Below are positions 25,363-33,495 of a stretch of DNA of 34,762 nt, one piece after another (the first letter of the stretch is position 1; every line of letters begins with the position of its first letter). The notes beneath the pieces are model-generated. The model ran no database searches, was not told the origin of the DNA, and saw only the letters and a list, made by a program, of their open reading frames with translations. The position numbers and the translations under genes were made by a program. The stretch comes from Saccharomonospora halophila 8 (GTDB lineage Bacteria; Actinomycetota; Actinomycetes; Mycobacteriales; Pseudonocardiaceae): the NCBI RefSeq assembly GCF_000383775.1, contig NZ_KB912564.1:87317-122078 (forward strand). Direction: 5' to 3'.

Positions 25363-26466
25363 TCAGCGATCCCGGCGGTAGTGCCGGAGCTTGTCGGGAT
25401 CGAGCTCGGCGCCGAGTCCGGCGCCGGGCGGCACGACCAGTTCGCCGTCGCTGATCCGCAGCGGTTCGGCGAGCAGGTCGTCGCGCATGTCGAGAAAGTT
25501 GGACAACTCGCCGGCCCGGCGCGAGGTCAGCGGGTAGGCGGCGCCGAAGGCCACGGTGCACAGCGAACCGAGCTGCCCGTCGATCTGATTGCCCATCACG
25601 ACCTCCAGGCCTAGCCCCTCGGCGAGGTGGTGGGTGCGCTGTGAGCGGATGAACCCGGTGCGCGCGGTCTTGATGCTCACCGCCGTGGCCGACCCGCCGA
25701 GGACCTCGCGGGTGACGTCGGCGGCGGTGACCGCGGACTCGTCGGCGATGAACGGCACGTCGAGCTGCCGCACCAGCCAGCGCCTGCCGAGCACGTCGTC
25801 GGCCGGGCACAACTCCTCGGCGAACAGCAGGTCGAGGTCGGCCATTTCGCTCATGGCGCGCGCGGACTCGGCGGCGGTCCAGCCCCGGTTGCCGTCGACG
25901 TAGAGCTCCACCGCGTCGCCGAGCGCCTCGCGCAGCGCGCGCACCACGGCGGTGTCCAGCGACACCGGGCGACGCCCGACCTTGACCTTGAACGTCGTGA
26001 TGCCGTAGGTGTCCCGCATCCGCTCGGCTTCGGCGACCATCGCGGCCGGTTCGTCGAAGCCGAGCATGTGCGACACCCGCATCCGGTCGGTGTAGCCGCC
26101 GAGCAGCTCGGTGACCGACACGTCCAGGCCACGCCCGAGCGCGTCCCACATCGCCATGTCGAGCGCCGACTTCGCGGCCGGGTTGCCCACGGTGCGCCCC
26201 AGCCGGACGTGCGCGGTCTCGCGGTCGAGCAGGCTCAGTCCGACCAGTTGCGGGGCGAACACGGAGTCGACGGCCGCGACGATGCCGGCCTGGGTCTCGC
26301 CGTAGGTGAACGGTCGGGGCGGCGCCTCGGCGACGCCGATGATTCCGTCTTCGGTGTGCACCCGCACCAGGACGTGTTCGGCCGCGGACACCTCACCGGA
26401 GGCGAAGCGCAGCGGTTTGCGGTACGGGATGGCGAACGGGATCGCCTCCACCCGGGTGATCTTCAT
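25363..26466 (-). CDS. catB: muconate cycloisomerase
   Basis: A 367-residue enolase-superfamily enzyme converting cis,cis-muconate to muconolactone. The catalytic KxK is in TFKVKVGRR. Metal ligands are the Asp of YVDGNRGW, the Glu of FAEELCP and the Asp of IADESAV; the opposite-face lysine lies in SIKTARTG. The N-terminal capping domain begins MKITRVEAIPFAIPYRKPLRFASG. It is 57 nt downstream of the dioxygenase reductase gene and heads catB-catA-catC. It could equally accept substituted muconates, but its coupling to catA and catC supports plain muconate. Confidence 0.93.
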   Translation of the reverse strand: MKITRVEAIPFAIPYRKPLRFASGEVSAAEHVLVRVHTEDGIIGVAEAPPRPFTYGETQAGIVAAVDSVFAPQLVGLSLLDRETAHVRLGRTVGNPAAKSALDMAMWDALGRGLDVSVTELLGGYTDRMRVSHMLGFDEPAAMVAEAERMRDTYGITTFKVKVGRRPVSLDTAVVRALREALGDAVELYVDGNRGWTAAESARAMSEMADLDLLFAEELCPADDVLGRRWLVRQLDVPFIADESAVTAADVTREVLGGSATAVSIKTARTGFIRSQRTHHLAEGLGLEVVMGNQIDGQLGSLCTVAFGAAYPLTSRRAGELSNFLDMRDDLLAEPLRISDGELVVPPGAGLGAELDPDKLRHYRRDR

Positions 26467-26523
26467 GTTCGAGGTGTCGACCGTCCTTTCCGTACTGATC
26501 GGCTCAGCACCGCACCCCGCCGA

Positions 26524-27480
26524 TCAGTAGAGTTCGATGACGAGTCTGTCGGTGAGCGCGCGGGAGACGCACAGCGCCATCTGGTCGCCCGCCGATCTGT
26601 CGGCCGCCGACAGGCACTGGTCCCGGTGGTCCGGCGTGCCTTCCAGAACCCCGGACACGCACGATCCGCAGATCCCTTCCTCGCACGACTTGAACACCTC
26701 GATGTCGTTCTCGGCGAGCACGCCGAGGATCGACCGTTCCGCCGGGATCTCGAAGACCTCCCCCGTGTCCAGTTCGACCGTGAACGGCTGGTCCCCACTC
26801 GTGTCGGTCTCGGCGGCGACGAAACGTTCGAGGTGGACCCGTTCGTTCCCGACCACCGGGGAAAAGGCCTTGATCACCTCCGCCATGAATCCCTCGGGCC
26901 CGCACGTGTAGAGGTGGCTGTGCGGTGTCAGCTCCGGCACCAGATCCGCCAGCACCGCGGGCAGCTCGTCGCGCGGGGTGCCGAACCGCGAATGGATCCG
27001 GCTCCGGAACTCGGGCAGGCTCTCCAGGCGGTCGACGAACGCGGCCTCCTCGCGGGAACGCGCGAAGTAGTGGAGCTCGAAGTCCGCATCCCGCTCGGCG
27101 AGTTCGTGGGCCATGCCGAGCAATGGCGTGATGCCGATGCCTGCCGCGACGAGCAGGTGCCGGTCGGCATCCGGCGCGAGGGTCAACAGGTTGCGCGGCT
27201 GCCCGATCTCCAGGGTGTCCCCGGCCGACACGGTGTGCAACGCCTGCGATCCACCGCGCGACTCCGGTTCCCGCTTGACCGCGATGAGCAACGCCGAGCG
27301 GTCGCTCGGTCGTCCGCACAGCGAGTACTGCCGGGTCATTCCGGTGGGGCCGACGACGTCGATGTGCGCGCCCGCCTCGTACTCGGGCAGTGGGGCGGCA
27401 TCCGTCCGGACCAGCCGCAGTGTGCGGACCTCCGCCGTTTCGTCGACGACCTCCGCCACCCGTACGGGGATTGTCTTCAT
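26524..27480 (-). CDS. iacF: phthalate-dioxygenase-type reductase for the Rieske oxygenase (IacF-like)
   Basis: A 318-residue electron-transfer protein passing electrons from NAD(P)H to the Rieske oxygenase. The flavin-binding barrel has TRQYSLCGRP (the RxYS motif). The nucleotide domain has VAAGIGITPLLGM and LYTCGPEGFM. The C-terminal plant-type 2Fe-2S domain has Cys266, Cys271 and Cys274 in CEEGICGSC and a distal Cys304. The domain order (flavin-NAD-ferredoxin) is that of VanB/phthalate dioxygenase reductase, unlike benzoate dioxygenase reductase BenC, where the ferredoxin is N-terminal. GGAGG precedes ATG 27480. The iac name rests on gene context. Confidence 0.8.
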   Translation of the reverse strand: MKTIPVRVAEVVDETAEVRTLRLVRTDAAPLPEYEAGAHIDVVGPTGMTRQYSLCGRPSDRSALLIAVKREPESRGGSQALHTVSAGDTLEIGQPRNLLTLAPDADRHLLVAAGIGITPLLGMAHELAERDADFELHYFARSREEAAFVDRLESLPEFRSRIHSRFGTPRDELPAVLADLVPELTPHSHLYTCGPEGFMAEVIKAFSPVVGNERVHLERFVAAETDTSGDQPFTVELDTGEVFEIPAERSILGVLAENDIEVFKSCEEGICGSCVSGVLEGTPDHRDQCLSAADRSAGDQMALCVSRALTDRLVIELY

Positions 27481-27539
27481 CGCTTTCTCACCTCCAATCC
27501 CGCGAGACCGGCGTCAACGCCGCCGATCAGCGCAGACGA

Positions 27540-28286
27540 TCAGCGCAGATAAAGCCCGCCGTTGACGTCCCAACACGCCCCGGTGACCGAAGCCGCTCCC
27601 GGGGACACGAGCAGCGCGACCGTTTCCCCGATGAACGCCGGGTCTCCGAGTCGCCCCACCGGAATCGCCGACGTGAAGGAATCGAGGTTCTGCTCACCGA
27701 CGACCGATCGAACCGTCGGACTGTCCTGCGGTCCCGGCGATACCGCGTTCACGGTCACGCCGCGGGGAGCCAGTTCCCGGGCGAACACCTTCGTCGCCGA
27801 CAGGATCGCGCCTTTCGAGGACGCGTAGTGTCCCCCGGTCGCCGTCCCACCGTTCTGCCCTGCCAACGAGGCCATGTTGACGATCCGGCCGTAGCCCTGT
27901 TCGGCGAAGTGCGTCCCGAAGATCTGGCAGGCCTGGAAGGTCCCCGTGACGTTGACCGCCAGCACGTCGTCGAGTTCCTCGGAGGTGATCTCGAGCAGCG
28001 GAGTCGTCCGGGTGTGCGCCGCGTTGTTCACGAGAACTTCCACGCCGCCGAAGTCGGCCGGCACGCGGGCCAGCAGGGTCTCCAACGCGGCGCGGTCCCG
28101 GACGTCCACCCCGTAACCCCTGGCCGTGGCGCCCGAGTCGTCGAGCTCCGTGGCGAGGGCGTCGGCGGCCGGGCCGTCGAGATCGGCGATCGCGACGCCG
28201 TACCCCCGGCCGTGCAGACACCGCGCGATGGCAGCGCCGAGTCCGGCGGCTCCGCCGGTCACCACCGCCGTGTACGCCGCACTCAT
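27540..28286 (-). CDS. iacE: short-chain dehydrogenase/reductase (IacE-like)
   Basis: A 248-residue classical SDR with cofactor loop TGGAAGLGAAIA, NNAAH after strand 4, the catalytic Ser in IVNMASLAG, and YASSK with the catalytic Tyr and Lys. Asp in the second-strand region AIADLDG favours NAD(H). Its ATG overlaps the stop of the dioxygenase beta-subunit gene (ATGA at 28283-28286), so it is translationally coupled. In iac clusters the SDR acts on oxidised indole-acetate intermediates; in a benzoate-type pathway it would be a dihydrodiol dehydrogenase (BenD). The sequence alone does not decide between them. Confidence 0.75.
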   Translation of the reverse strand: MSAAYTAVVTGGAAGLGAAIARCLHGRGYGVAIADLDGPAADALATELDDSGATARGYGVDVRDRAALETLLARVPADFGGVEVLVNNAAHTRTTPLLEITSEELDDVLAVNVTGTFQACQIFGTHFAEQGYGRIVNMASLAGQNGGTATGGHYASSKGAILSATKVFARELAPRGVTVNAVSPGPQDSPTVRSVVGEQNLDSFTSAIPVGRLGDPAFIGETVALLVSPGAASVTGACWDVNGGLYLR

Positions 28287-28813
28287 AGCAGGAACCCCGC
28301 CGCGGGCACCGCGCCCTCGCTGTCGACCAGCCGCACCACCTTCAACGTGATGCGGTCACCGGCCGGACCGTCTTCGGCCAGCCGCACCCGGTGCGTCACG
28401 TCCGAGGCCCAGATGTCGTGCCGTCCCCGTTTGTAGGCGATCAGCACCTGGGCCGAGCGCAGGACGACCTCGGTGTCGGAGACCGATTCCGGCACGAACC
28501 TGGACACCGTGCGGACGGTGCGGGCGGCATCGACCGCGGCGATGGCGTAGCCTTCGGTCATCCGTGTCACGCGCATCTCCCGCATCCGCGCGTCGTCGTA
28601 GATCATGTTCAGCGTGCCCGCGAAGTCGTCCGTCTCCGGGTCGATCGGGACCACGTAGAAGCCGTCCTCGGTGAACAACTCGTTCCACCGGACGTAGTCC
28701 GGGCGGTCGAGCAGCTCGGCCTCGCGCCACACCAGCTCGATCGCTCTGGCGACTCGCGCGTCGGTCGTCCGCACGGCATCGGACGCGGCCTCCACTCCGG
28801 TGGGTTCAGTCAT
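28283..28813 (-). CDS. iacD: ring-hydroxylating dioxygenase beta subunit (IacD-like)
   Basis: A 176-residue small subunit of a Rieske oxygenase, with the cystatin/SnoaL-like fold. It shows RAIELVWREAELLDRPDYVRWNELFTEDGFYVVPID near the N-terminus and RITEGYA-type MTEGYAIAA, then VLRSAQVLIAYKRGRHDIWASDVTHRVR in the core, as in BenB/AntB-type subunits. It has a structural role in the alpha3-beta3 complex. Its ATG overlaps the alpha-subunit stop by 8 nt. Confidence 0.85.
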   Translation of the reverse strand: MTEPTGVEAASDAVRTTDARVARAIELVWREAELLDRPDYVRWNELFTEDGFYVVPIDPETDDFAGTLNMIYDDARMREMRVTRMTEGYAIAAVDAARTVRTVSRFVPESVSDTEVVLRSAQVLIAYKRGRHDIWASDVTHRVRLAEDGPAGDRITLKVVRLVDSEGAVPAAGFLL

Positions 28814-30083
28814 CGCGCATCATCCGCTTCCACTGGTTGTACGCCGCGCGCATGCCGGTCTCGTCCGTCACGTGCGACGTCGGCCATCCCTCGGCACTCC
28901 TCTCCTCCCGTGCCAGACCACGGTTGATCAGAATCGGCATCGCCGGTTCGGCACGCGCACCCCGCTGAACCCGGTCCCAGCCCTCGGCGTCGTCCGGTGT
29001 GCCGAACCCGAACGGGCCCTGGAAGTGTTCGTGGATCCGCAGCCGCTCCCGGTTCACGGGTTCCACTTCGGCCGGTCCGTCCGGTCCGATGGCGACGTGC
29101 TCGATCAGCGTCTCGTCGACGGCGATCGGCCGCAGCACGCGGAGGAACGCGGAGGACATCGCCACGTTCGGGAAGAGGTTGAGATTGAAGCCGGTGCCGT
29201 GCATGGCACGCAGCAACCGGCGCACCTCCGTGTCGGAGAAGGAGGCCGACAGTTCCCGGGCGAGGTGGTCGAATCTGCCCTGCAGCGGCTCGGTGCCGTC
29301 GTCGACGTCGAGGTCGGCGTGTTCCGGCACCATCCGCATGACGCTGTGACCGTGACCCAGATCGTGCGTGGTCGCCTCGGGGTCGTTCATGAACGACATC
29401 ATGTCCGCGGTCTCGGCGTCCACGGACGCCATCCACGACCGGTGCACGATCGGGAAGTGATAGCCGTCCGTGGTGTTCTCGAGCTGGATCTTCCAGTTCC
29501 CCTTGAACCGGAACTGATGCTTGCCGAGAACCTTGATCGGGTAACCCCCGCCCTGCTTCAGGAACCGGTCGATCCACAGCCGCGCGTCACCGAGGTGGTC
29601 GGCCAGCGGTTCCGCGTCGTCGTTGAAGGTCGCGAAGACCATCCCGCCGTAGCTCTCGGTGCGCAGCTTCCGCAGCGACAGGTCGCGCTTCTCGACGACC
29701 CCTTCGTAGCCGTCCGGATACGGGATGCCGCGCAGCGTTCCGTCGAGGCCGTACGACCAGGCGTGATACGGACAAGTGAACCCGTTCGCCCGACCCTGCG
29801 GCTTCTCGCACACGCTCGCGCCGCGATGCCGACACCGGTTGAGCATCGTGTGCAGAGTGTTCTTCCGGTCGCGGGTCACGATCACCGGCTGCCTGCCGAC
29901 ATGGGTCGACTTGAAGCTCCCCGGCGTGGCCAGTTCGCTCTCGTGGGCGACCCAGACCCAGGTGTTCTCGAAGACGGCCGTCATCTCGCGTTCGAAGATC
30001 GCGGGGTCGGTGTAGAGGCGGCCGGCCACCCGGTCCTCCGCGACCATATCCGCGGGTGCGAGGTCATCGATGTGCTGGTTCAT
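28806..30083 (-). CDS. iacC: ring-hydroxylating Rieske dioxygenase alpha subunit (IacC-like)
   Basis: A 425-residue catalytic subunit. The Rieske 2Fe-2S ligands are Cys84 and His86 in NRCRHRG and Cys104 and His107 in TCPYHAW. The mononuclear iron site has His209 and His214 in NTTDGYHFPIVH, with Asp206 as the bridging residue between the centres. In the iac pathway this enzyme with IacD turns the dioxindole-3-acetate intermediate into catechol. Family members also oxidise benzoate, anthranilate or cumate, so the substrate is inferred from the neighbouring genes. GGAG lies 8 nt before ATG 30083, and the gene follows the small unknown protein by 18 nt. Confidence 0.82.
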   Translation of the reverse strand: MNQHIDDLAPADMVAEDRVAGRLYTDPAIFEREMTAVFENTWVWVAHESELATPGSFKSTHVGRQPVIVTRDRKNTLHTMLNRCRHRGASVCEKPQGRANGFTCPYHAWSYGLDGTLRGIPYPDGYEGVVEKRDLSLRKLRTESYGGMVFATFNDDAEPLADHLGDARLWIDRFLKQGGGYPIKVLGKHQFRFKGNWKIQLENTTDGYHFPIVHRSWMASVDAETADMMSFMNDPEATTHDLGHGHSVMRMVPEHADLDVDDGTEPLQGRFDHLARELSASFSDTEVRRLLRAMHGTGFNLNLFPNVAMSSAFLRVLRPIAVDETLIEHVAIGPDGPAEVEPVNRERLRIHEHFQGPFGFGTPDDAEGWDRVQRGARAEPAMPILINRGLAREERSAEGWPTSHVTDETGMRAAYNQWKRMMRDD

Positions 30084-30101
30084 CCGGCTTCTCCGTACGT
30101 G

Positions 30102-30482
30102 TCATTCGGGGAGCGTGACGTCCTCGCGGACGGTGAGCGCACGGCCCATCCGGGCCTCGATCTTGGCGAACCGCCAGAGCTTGGCGTCGCCGTCGCCGAC
30201 CGGCGTCGTGCGGAACAGGTCGCACGCGGCCTTGACGGTGTACTGGGAGTCGACGTCGGCCAGGATGTAGCAGGTCCACGGCCAACCGCCGGACGGGCCG
30301 ACCATGTGCGCGTCGTCGTCGATGTCGCCGATGAAGTCGACTCCCGGCAGTTCCTTGATACCGTCCATCATGGACACAAAGGACTTCCAGACGTCGCCGG
30401 GCGCGATCCCGTCCCGGGGTAGATCGAAGAAGTTCTGGTTGATTCCGATGCAGAAGAGAACACGAAGTGGCTGCGCGGTCAC
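30102..30482 (-). CDS. iacB: small protein of unknown fold in the auxin-degradation operon (IacB-like)
   Basis: A 126-residue cytoplasmic protein starting with GTG behind AGGAGG. It reads LRVLFCIGINQNFFDLPRDGIAPGDVWKSFVSMMDGIKELPGVDFIGDIDDDAHMVGPSGGWPWTCYILADV. Two alternating strand-helix halves suggest a ferredoxin-like alpha/beta barrel similar in size to dimeric ABM/YciI-type proteins, but I cannot name a family. Its position, between the monooxygenase and the dioxygenase alpha subunit, is that of iacB in proteobacterial iac clusters. The symbol is given on context, with size in agreement. Confidence 0.55.
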   Translation of the reverse strand: MTAQPLRVLFCIGINQNFFDLPRDGIAPGDVWKSFVSMMDGIKELPGVDFIGDIDDDAHMVGPSGGWPWTCYILADVDSQYTVKAACDLFRTTPVGDGDAKLWRFAKIEARMGRALTVREDVTLPE

Positions 30483-30525
30483 GCCGGCCTCCTAGTCGCA
30501 GTTTTTGTGGTGTCGATGTCGGGTA

Positions 30526-31695
30526 TCACCGGAAGCCGGGAGTCGTCGGCTCCAGTCCCATCAGGGCCGCACCGGCCGAGTCGTACAGGGCGGGCCCCAG
30601 AAAAGCGTGCTGCTTCGGCACGAGGGCGTCTCCGAGCAGCCGCTGCAGCGGGTGGCTCCGGTTGATCGGCGCCGTTCCGGATATCTCCACCAGTCCGCTG
30701 ACGACGTCGGAGGCGGTCTTCGCGAGATGCGCCGAGGCCAGCCTCAGGTGCGCGTTCTGCTCATCGGTGGCCACATCACCGGAGACGACCGTCTCCCATA
30801 CTTCGTGGCTGAGCTCGTAGAACCACGACCGGGCCGAACGCAGCGCAGCTTCGGCGGAGGCGACCTGCGTCCGGTAGTACGGCCGGTCGGCGAGTCTCGG
30901 TGCCCCGGTGACGCCCGCGTACCCGCTGCCGACCCGCTTCGCGTGATCGAGGGCAGCCCGCGCCACCCCCGAGGCGACCACCGCGAGTACCTGCGAGGCG
31001 TACGCGATGACCGGATACCGGTACAGCGGCTCGTCCACGGTGGGCTCCCCGCCGCGGATGAAGGTCCATTCGTGCGGCACCTCGGTGTCGTGCACGACCA
31101 GGTCGAACGATCCGGTCCCGCGCATCCCGACGACGTCCCATTCCCGGACGATCTCCACCTGTTCGGGATTCAGCAGCGCCGTCCGCGGTTTCCCCCCGGT
31201 CGACGAGTCACCGGGGATGCCGACCCCGAGGACGTCGGCGCCCATGCATCCGCTGGCGAACTTCCACCGTCCGTCGACCCGGAAACCGCGGTCGGTGGTT
31301 TCGCCGGATTGAACGGGGAAGAGGCCCGCGGCGAACGTGACGTCCGGACCGTCCCGGTAGAGCTCGGCCTGGGTTTCCAGCGGCAGGGCGGCGAGGTAGA
31401 TGAGGGCGGAACCGAAACTGGCGACCCAGCCCGTGGATCCGTCGACAGCGGAGATCCGCTCGATCCGATCCAGGAACTCGGCCGGCGGCAGCGGCTCACC
31501 ACCGAATTTCGCCGGTGTCGCCGCGCGGTAGATCCCGACCTGTTTGAGCCGCTCGATGAAGTCCTTCGGTACGTACCGTTGCTCGTCGAATTCCGCTTTG
31601 CGGTGTTCGAGCTCCGCCAGCACGTCGGCGAAGGTGGCGGCGTCGCCGGCACGTCCCCATCTCCCGGCGGCTTCGGCCACCCGCGTCTGCACCAT
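30526..31695 (-). CDS. iacA: acyl-CoA-dehydrogenase-fold flavin monooxygenase (IacA-like)
   Basis: A 389-residue flavoprotein related to group D two-component monooxygenases (HpaB/HsaA-like), which use reduced flavin from a partner reductase. The N-terminal helical domain contains ERLKQVGIYRAATPAKFGG and ISAVDGSTGWVASFGSA; the central beta domain has KFASGCMGADVLGVGI and VVGMRGTGSFDLVVHDTEVP. The C-terminal bundle ends RSHPLQRLLGDALVPKQHAFLG. A flavin reductase lies at 33496. In iac pathways this enzyme hydroxylates the indole ring of indole-3-acetate. ATG 31695 sits very close to GGAGGAG; GTG 31692 is an alternative. First gene of the leftward operon. Confidence 0.8.
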   Translation of the reverse strand: MVQTRVAEAAGRWGRAGDAATFADVLAELEHRKAEFDEQRYVPKDFIERLKQVGIYRAATPAKFGGEPLPPAEFLDRIERISAVDGSTGWVASFGSALIYLAALPLETQAELYRDGPDVTFAAGLFPVQSGETTDRGFRVDGRWKFASGCMGADVLGVGIPGDSSTGGKPRTALLNPEQVEIVREWDVVGMRGTGSFDLVVHDTEVPHEWTFIRGGEPTVDEPLYRYPVIAYASQVLAVVASGVARAALDHAKRVGSGYAGVTGAPRLADRPYYRTQVASAEAALRSARSWFYELSHEVWETVVSGDVATDEQNAHLRLASAHLAKTASDVVSGLVEISGTAPINRSHPLQRLLGDALVPKQHAFLGPALYDSAGAALMGLEPTTPGFR

Positions 31696-31721
31696 TGCTC
31701 CTCCTCGTTCGACCGACTCCG

Positions 31722-31727
31722 ACGCTA
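31722..31727 (-). promoter_or_regulatory. candidate -10 element of the leftward catabolic operon
   Basis: On the minus strand this reads TAGCGT, fitting TANNNT, with transcription expected to start near 31715. Its -35 position would fall at about 31745, at the edge of the inverted repeat 31745-31770. Confidence 0.3.
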
Positions 31728-31744
31728 CGAAGCGGCAGCGCTGT

Positions 31745-31770
31745 GCGGTATCGGGTCTTGCCGATGCCGC
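31745..31770. promoter_or_regulatory. imperfect palindrome between the divergent catabolic operons
   Basis: GCGGTATCGG at 31745-31754 and CCGATGCCGC at 31761-31770 are inverted repeats matching at 9 of 10 positions, with a 6-nt spacer. It lies upstream of the monooxygenase promoter and of the kinase gene, the place for an activator or repressor site controlling both. Confidence 0.45.
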
Positions 31771-31812
31771 CCTAGGGGATTCCTTCAGAACCGGCCCCGG
31801 CGGCGAACGTCC

Positions 31813-31825
31813 TATCCTCGCGGGA
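31813..31825 (+). promoter_or_regulatory. candidate -10 element of a leaderless PAS-kinase transcript
   Basis: TATCCT at 31813-31818 fits TANNNT and is followed by 6 nt and the ATG at 31825; no Shine-Dalgarno sequence is present. Confidence 0.4.
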
Positions 31826-33381
31826 TGCACGTCGATCCTCAGGCACCCGAGATCACGATGAACGACTTCGTGGCGATGATGCGGGCCACGAAACTCTGCG
31901 TGCTGTTGCACGACGCGGACACCAAAAGCATCCTCTGGGCGAACCCGGCCGCGTGCGAGATGCTCGGCTGGAGCGTGACCGAGCTGCGCCCGCTCAAGGC
32001 CAACCACATGAGCAGCTCGGCGCAGCAGTACGATCGCGTGATCGGCAGGGCGTGGCTGCAGGAGGCGGCCGACAAGGGCGCCAGCCGGATGGAGTGGCAC
32101 TACCGCTCCAGGAGCGGCCGGGTCATCCCCACCGACGCGGTCGCCGCGCGGGTGGAGCTGGACCGGGGTACCGCGGTCATGGTGCAGTTCCGCGACATCG
32201 AGCGGGAACAGCAGATCGAGCGCGAACTGCGCCTCACGACGTCCTACGTCGATGCGCTGGGCCGGCACACCTCGACCATCGCGCTCATGGTCGACGCTGC
32301 CGGAACGCTGCGGTTCGCGACGGACACGGCCGTGAGCCGCATCGGCGCGGTCCCGAACGAGCCTCTGGGGGCACTGTCCACGTACGGTCGGCTGTGGCTC
32401 GGCGGACGAAGCGTCACCTGGGAAGAGGCACTCGCCCGCGCGACCCCGTCGACCGCGATCCAGCTGGAGATCCCGCAGGACGACAGCAGTCCGGTGTGGC
32501 TCGAGGGAACCCTCGAATCGGTACAGGACGTCGGTGACCACACACTGCTGATGATCCTGCACGACGTCTCCGACCGTGTGGAGGACGAAGTGCACCGGGA
32601 GCGCGAGCTGCACCGCGAGAACTACCTGGCACGGTACAACGCGATGGGCGACATGGCGATGGCGATCGCGCACGAGCTCGGTCAACCACTCGCGGCCGCG
32701 GGGAACTTCCTCGCCGGTGTCCGGACGCGGAGCAGATCACTGGCCGACGCGGGCGAGCTCCCGACCGAAACCGCGTCCCAGCTCTCGTTCGGCATCGACA
32801 GGGCGGTCCGCCAGATCGAACGCGCCAGCACGATCGTCGACGCGGTACGCGAGTTCGTCGGCCACCTGGAGCGGGTGGATCAGGTCGTGGATCTCAACGA
32901 CGTGCTCGACCAGTGCCTGCACTTCGTCGGGCTCCGCGCGGTACCGAACGGCGTCACGGTCGCGGTGCACCGTCACCCCGAACCGGTGGTGGTGCGCTGC
33001 GAGCGGGTGCTGACAGGACAGGTGCTGCTCAACTTCTGTATCAACGCGATCGACGAAATGTCGTCGTGTGATGCCGAACACCGACGGCTCACGATCACTA
33101 TCCGCCCCGGCGACGGGGTCGGCGTTCTCACCGTGGACGACCAGGGGCGCGGTTTGCAGCACGACCCGTTCGAGGAATCGTTCACGTCGAAAGCCCAGGG
33201 AAGCGGCATCGGACTGGCACTGAGCTACCGAGTCATCACCCGCCAGCACGGCCGGATCTGGGCCGAGCCGCGGAAGGAAGGCGGGTCACGGTTCGGCTTC
33301 GCCCTGCCGCTCGCGAGCGACGGCGACGGCACGGACAGCGACGGCACGGACGGCGACGACCGGAACGGCGACGGACAGTAG
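31825..33381 (+). CDS. soluble PAS-domain sensor histidine kinase
   Basis: A 518-residue kinase with no membrane segments. The N-terminal PAS domain (about 10-130) includes CVLLHDADTKSILWANPAACEMLGWSVTEL and a PAC-like FRDIEREQQIE. A second PAS-like region (about 145-255) follows. The kinase core has His283 in MAIAHELGQPLAAAGNF, N-box NFCINAIDEM, G1 DDQGRG and G2 GSGIGLALS, as in NtrB/FixL/DctB-type kinases. The C-terminus is an Asp/Gly-rich repeat tail. No receiver protein is adjacent. Its position, divergent from the monooxygenase operon, suggests direct cytoplasmic sensing of the aromatic substrate. A two-component system has been reported to control iac genes in Paraburkholderia phytofirmans. 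Confidence 0.88.
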   Translation: MHVDPQAPEITMNDFVAMMRATKLCVLLHDADTKSILWANPAACEMLGWSVTELRPLKANHMSSSAQQYDRVIGRAWLQEAADKGASRMEWHYRSRSGRVIPTDAVAARVELDRGTAVMVQFRDIEREQQIERELRLTTSYVDALGRHTSTIALMVDAAGTLRFATDTAVSRIGAVPNEPLGALSTYGRLWLGGRSVTWEEALARATPSTAIQLEIPQDDSSPVWLEGTLESVQDVGDHTLLMILHDVSDRVEDEVHRERELHRENYLARYNAMGDMAMAIAHELGQPLAAAGNFLAGVRTRSRSLADAGELPTETASQLSFGIDRAVRQIERASTIVDAVREFVGHLERVDQVVDLNDVLDQCLHFVGLRAVPNGVTVAVHRHPEPVVVRCERVLTGQVLLNFCINAIDEMSSCDAEHRRLTITIRPGDGVGVLTVDDQGRGLQHDPFEESFTSKAQGSGIGLALSYRVITRQHGRIWAEPRKEGGSRFGFALPLASDGDGTDSDGTDGDDRNGDGQ

Positions 33382-33495
33382 GGAAAACCCTCAACCGAGC
33401 CGGTGGAAGTCTCGATATGACCTCGTCGATCCGCGTCGTACCGTCGCAGCGGAAGCAGACGACGGCGCTCGGCCCACGCGCTCGCAGGAGGAATC

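Noticed and set aside
24161-30083. Benzoate degradation (ben-cat) operon
   Set aside because: The BenE-like gene and cat genes fit, but the reductase has the wrong domain order and the monooxygenase, flavin reductase and amidase have no place in that pathway. Kept as the main alternative.
30505-33381. A single 958-codon open frame covering the monooxygenase region and the PAS kinase
   Set aside because: The first 440 codons are antisense to the monooxygenase and have no domain; the kinase begins at ATG 31825 with a fitting promoter.
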